The notes below the pieces were generated by a model. That model ran no database searches and was not told the origin of the DNA. It saw nothing but the letters and a program-made list of their open reading frames with translations. The position numbers were made by a program, and so were the translations under genes. A stretch of 6,354 nt of DNA from Actinomycetota bacterium (lineage in GTDB: Bacteria > Actinomycetota > Acidimicrobiia > IMCC26256 > PALSA-610): the NCBI GenBank assembly GCA_030839105.1, contig JAUZEI010000365.1, forward strand, positions 1 through 6,354, written 5' to 3'. Positions 5,832-6,354 of this stretch are shown here, one piece after another (within the stretch, counting starts at the first letter, position 1; the number at the start of each line of letters is the position of its first letter).

Positions 5832-6317
5832 ATGCCCTTCCCCCGCGACGAGATCGAAGCCACGATCCAGCGCTACGTCGAGACGCGCAAGGTCATCGAC
5901 GGCGGCGGGGCGGGCTGGAGTGCGCTCGCCCAGTACTTCACTGACGACGCGGTGTTCATCGATCCCGCCTGGGGTCGGGTCGAGGGCATCGACGAGATGA
6001 AGGCCACGGTGTTCGGCGACGCGATGGTCGGCCTCGAGGACTGGACCTTCCCCGTCGAGTTCTACGCCATCGACGGCGACAACGTGGTCATCAAGTGGAA
6101 GCAGGTGCTGCCCGGCCGGCGCGAGAACGGTCGCAACTACGAGCAGTCCGGCGTCTCCACGCTCATCTACGCGGGCGACGGGAAGTTCCGGTACGAAGAG
6201 GATCTCCTGAACATGGTGCACGTCCTCGCCGACATGCGCGAGAGCAAGTGCAACGGGCCCGCGGTGGCCATGCCCCCGGAGCACCCCAACCGCGACTTCT
6301 CCCGTCCGAGCGCCTGA
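5832..6317 (+). CDS. SnoaL/NTF2-like family protein
   Basis: A 161-residue protein of the NTF2-like superfamily (SnoaL, limonene-epoxide hydrolase and ketosteroid isomerase folds). It opens with a helix (IEATIQRYVETRKVID), then WSALAQYFTDDAVFIDPAWGRVEGIDEMKATVF, the typical helix-and-strand entry to the cone-shaped barrel. Curved sheet strands follow: WTFPVEFYAIDGDNVVIKW (71-89), NYEQSGVSTLIYAG (102-115) and KFRYEEDLLNM (118-128). Asp44 and the acidic YEED (121-124) face positions often used for acid/base chemistry in this superfamily, but I cannot match a characterised active site. The last 30 residues are Pro-rich and probably disordered. Members are enzymes such as cyclases or isomerases, or simply ligand binders; the substrate is unknown. 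The gene diverges from the SRPBCC gene, and both encode small-ligand folds, which hints at a shared pathway. Confidence 0.88.
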   Translation: MPFPRDEIEATIQRYVETRKVIDGGGAGWSALAQYFTDDAVFIDPAWGRVEGIDEMKATVFGDAMVGLEDWTFPVEFYAIDGDNVVIKWKQVLPGRRENGRNYEQSGVSTLIYAGDGKFRYEEDLLNMVHVLADMRESKCNGPAVAMPPEHPNRDFSRPSA

Positions 6318-6354
6318 GCGCCATCTCGATGGACGAGGCTTCTCAGGAAACCGC

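Noticed and set aside
6313..6347. CCTGAG ... CTCAGG inverted repeat after the SnoaL-like stop as a terminator
   Set aside because: Only six pairs with a 23-base loop and no T-run; too weak, and the window ends there.

Overview
The window is GC-rich DNA with strong G/C preference at third codon positions and long antisense shadow frames. This codon style and the protein families present suggest a member of the Actinomycetota, possibly an Acidimicrobiia-like lineage. The lineage is inferred from style only; no rRNA or other taxonomic marker is present. Five protein genes fill almost the whole window. There are no tRNA or rRNA genes, insertion sequences, CRISPR arrays or long repeats that I can support.

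Bases 1-2227 hold an acyl-CoA condensation module. The first gene is cut by the left edge. It encodes the C-terminal half of a HMG-CoA-synthase/KAS III-type condensing enzyme fused to a DUF35-type (zinc ribbon plus OB-fold) domain. All four expected zinc-ribbon cysteines have been replaced. A 95-base gap with several back-to-back hairpins, two of them mutually exclusive, leads into a well-placed Shine-Dalgarno and a SCP2-type thiolase. Thiolase, HMG-CoA synthase and DUF35 proteins form a complex in archaea, and thiolase-fold/DUF35 pairs also work in actinobacterial steroid side-chain degradation. A physical enzyme complex is therefore a reasonable inference here.

Bases 2276-5152 encode a large SF1 (UvrD/PcrA-like) DNA helicase on the same strand. 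It has an unrecognised N-terminal region of about 185 residues, a full set of helicase motifs with an unusual motif III, a short beta-rich region and a C-terminal HRDC domain. Its function has no obvious link to the upstream metabolic genes.

Bases 5175-6317 hold two small ligand-binding-fold proteins transcribed divergently: a SRPBCC protein on the minus strand, convergent with the helicase, and a SnoaL/NTF2-like protein on the plus strand. The 186-base spacer between them carries two perfect dyads and a plausible leaderless promoter for the SRPBCC gene. A compact GC hairpin sits in the 22-base gap between the convergent helicase and SRPBCC genes. The last 37 bases show nothing I can call.
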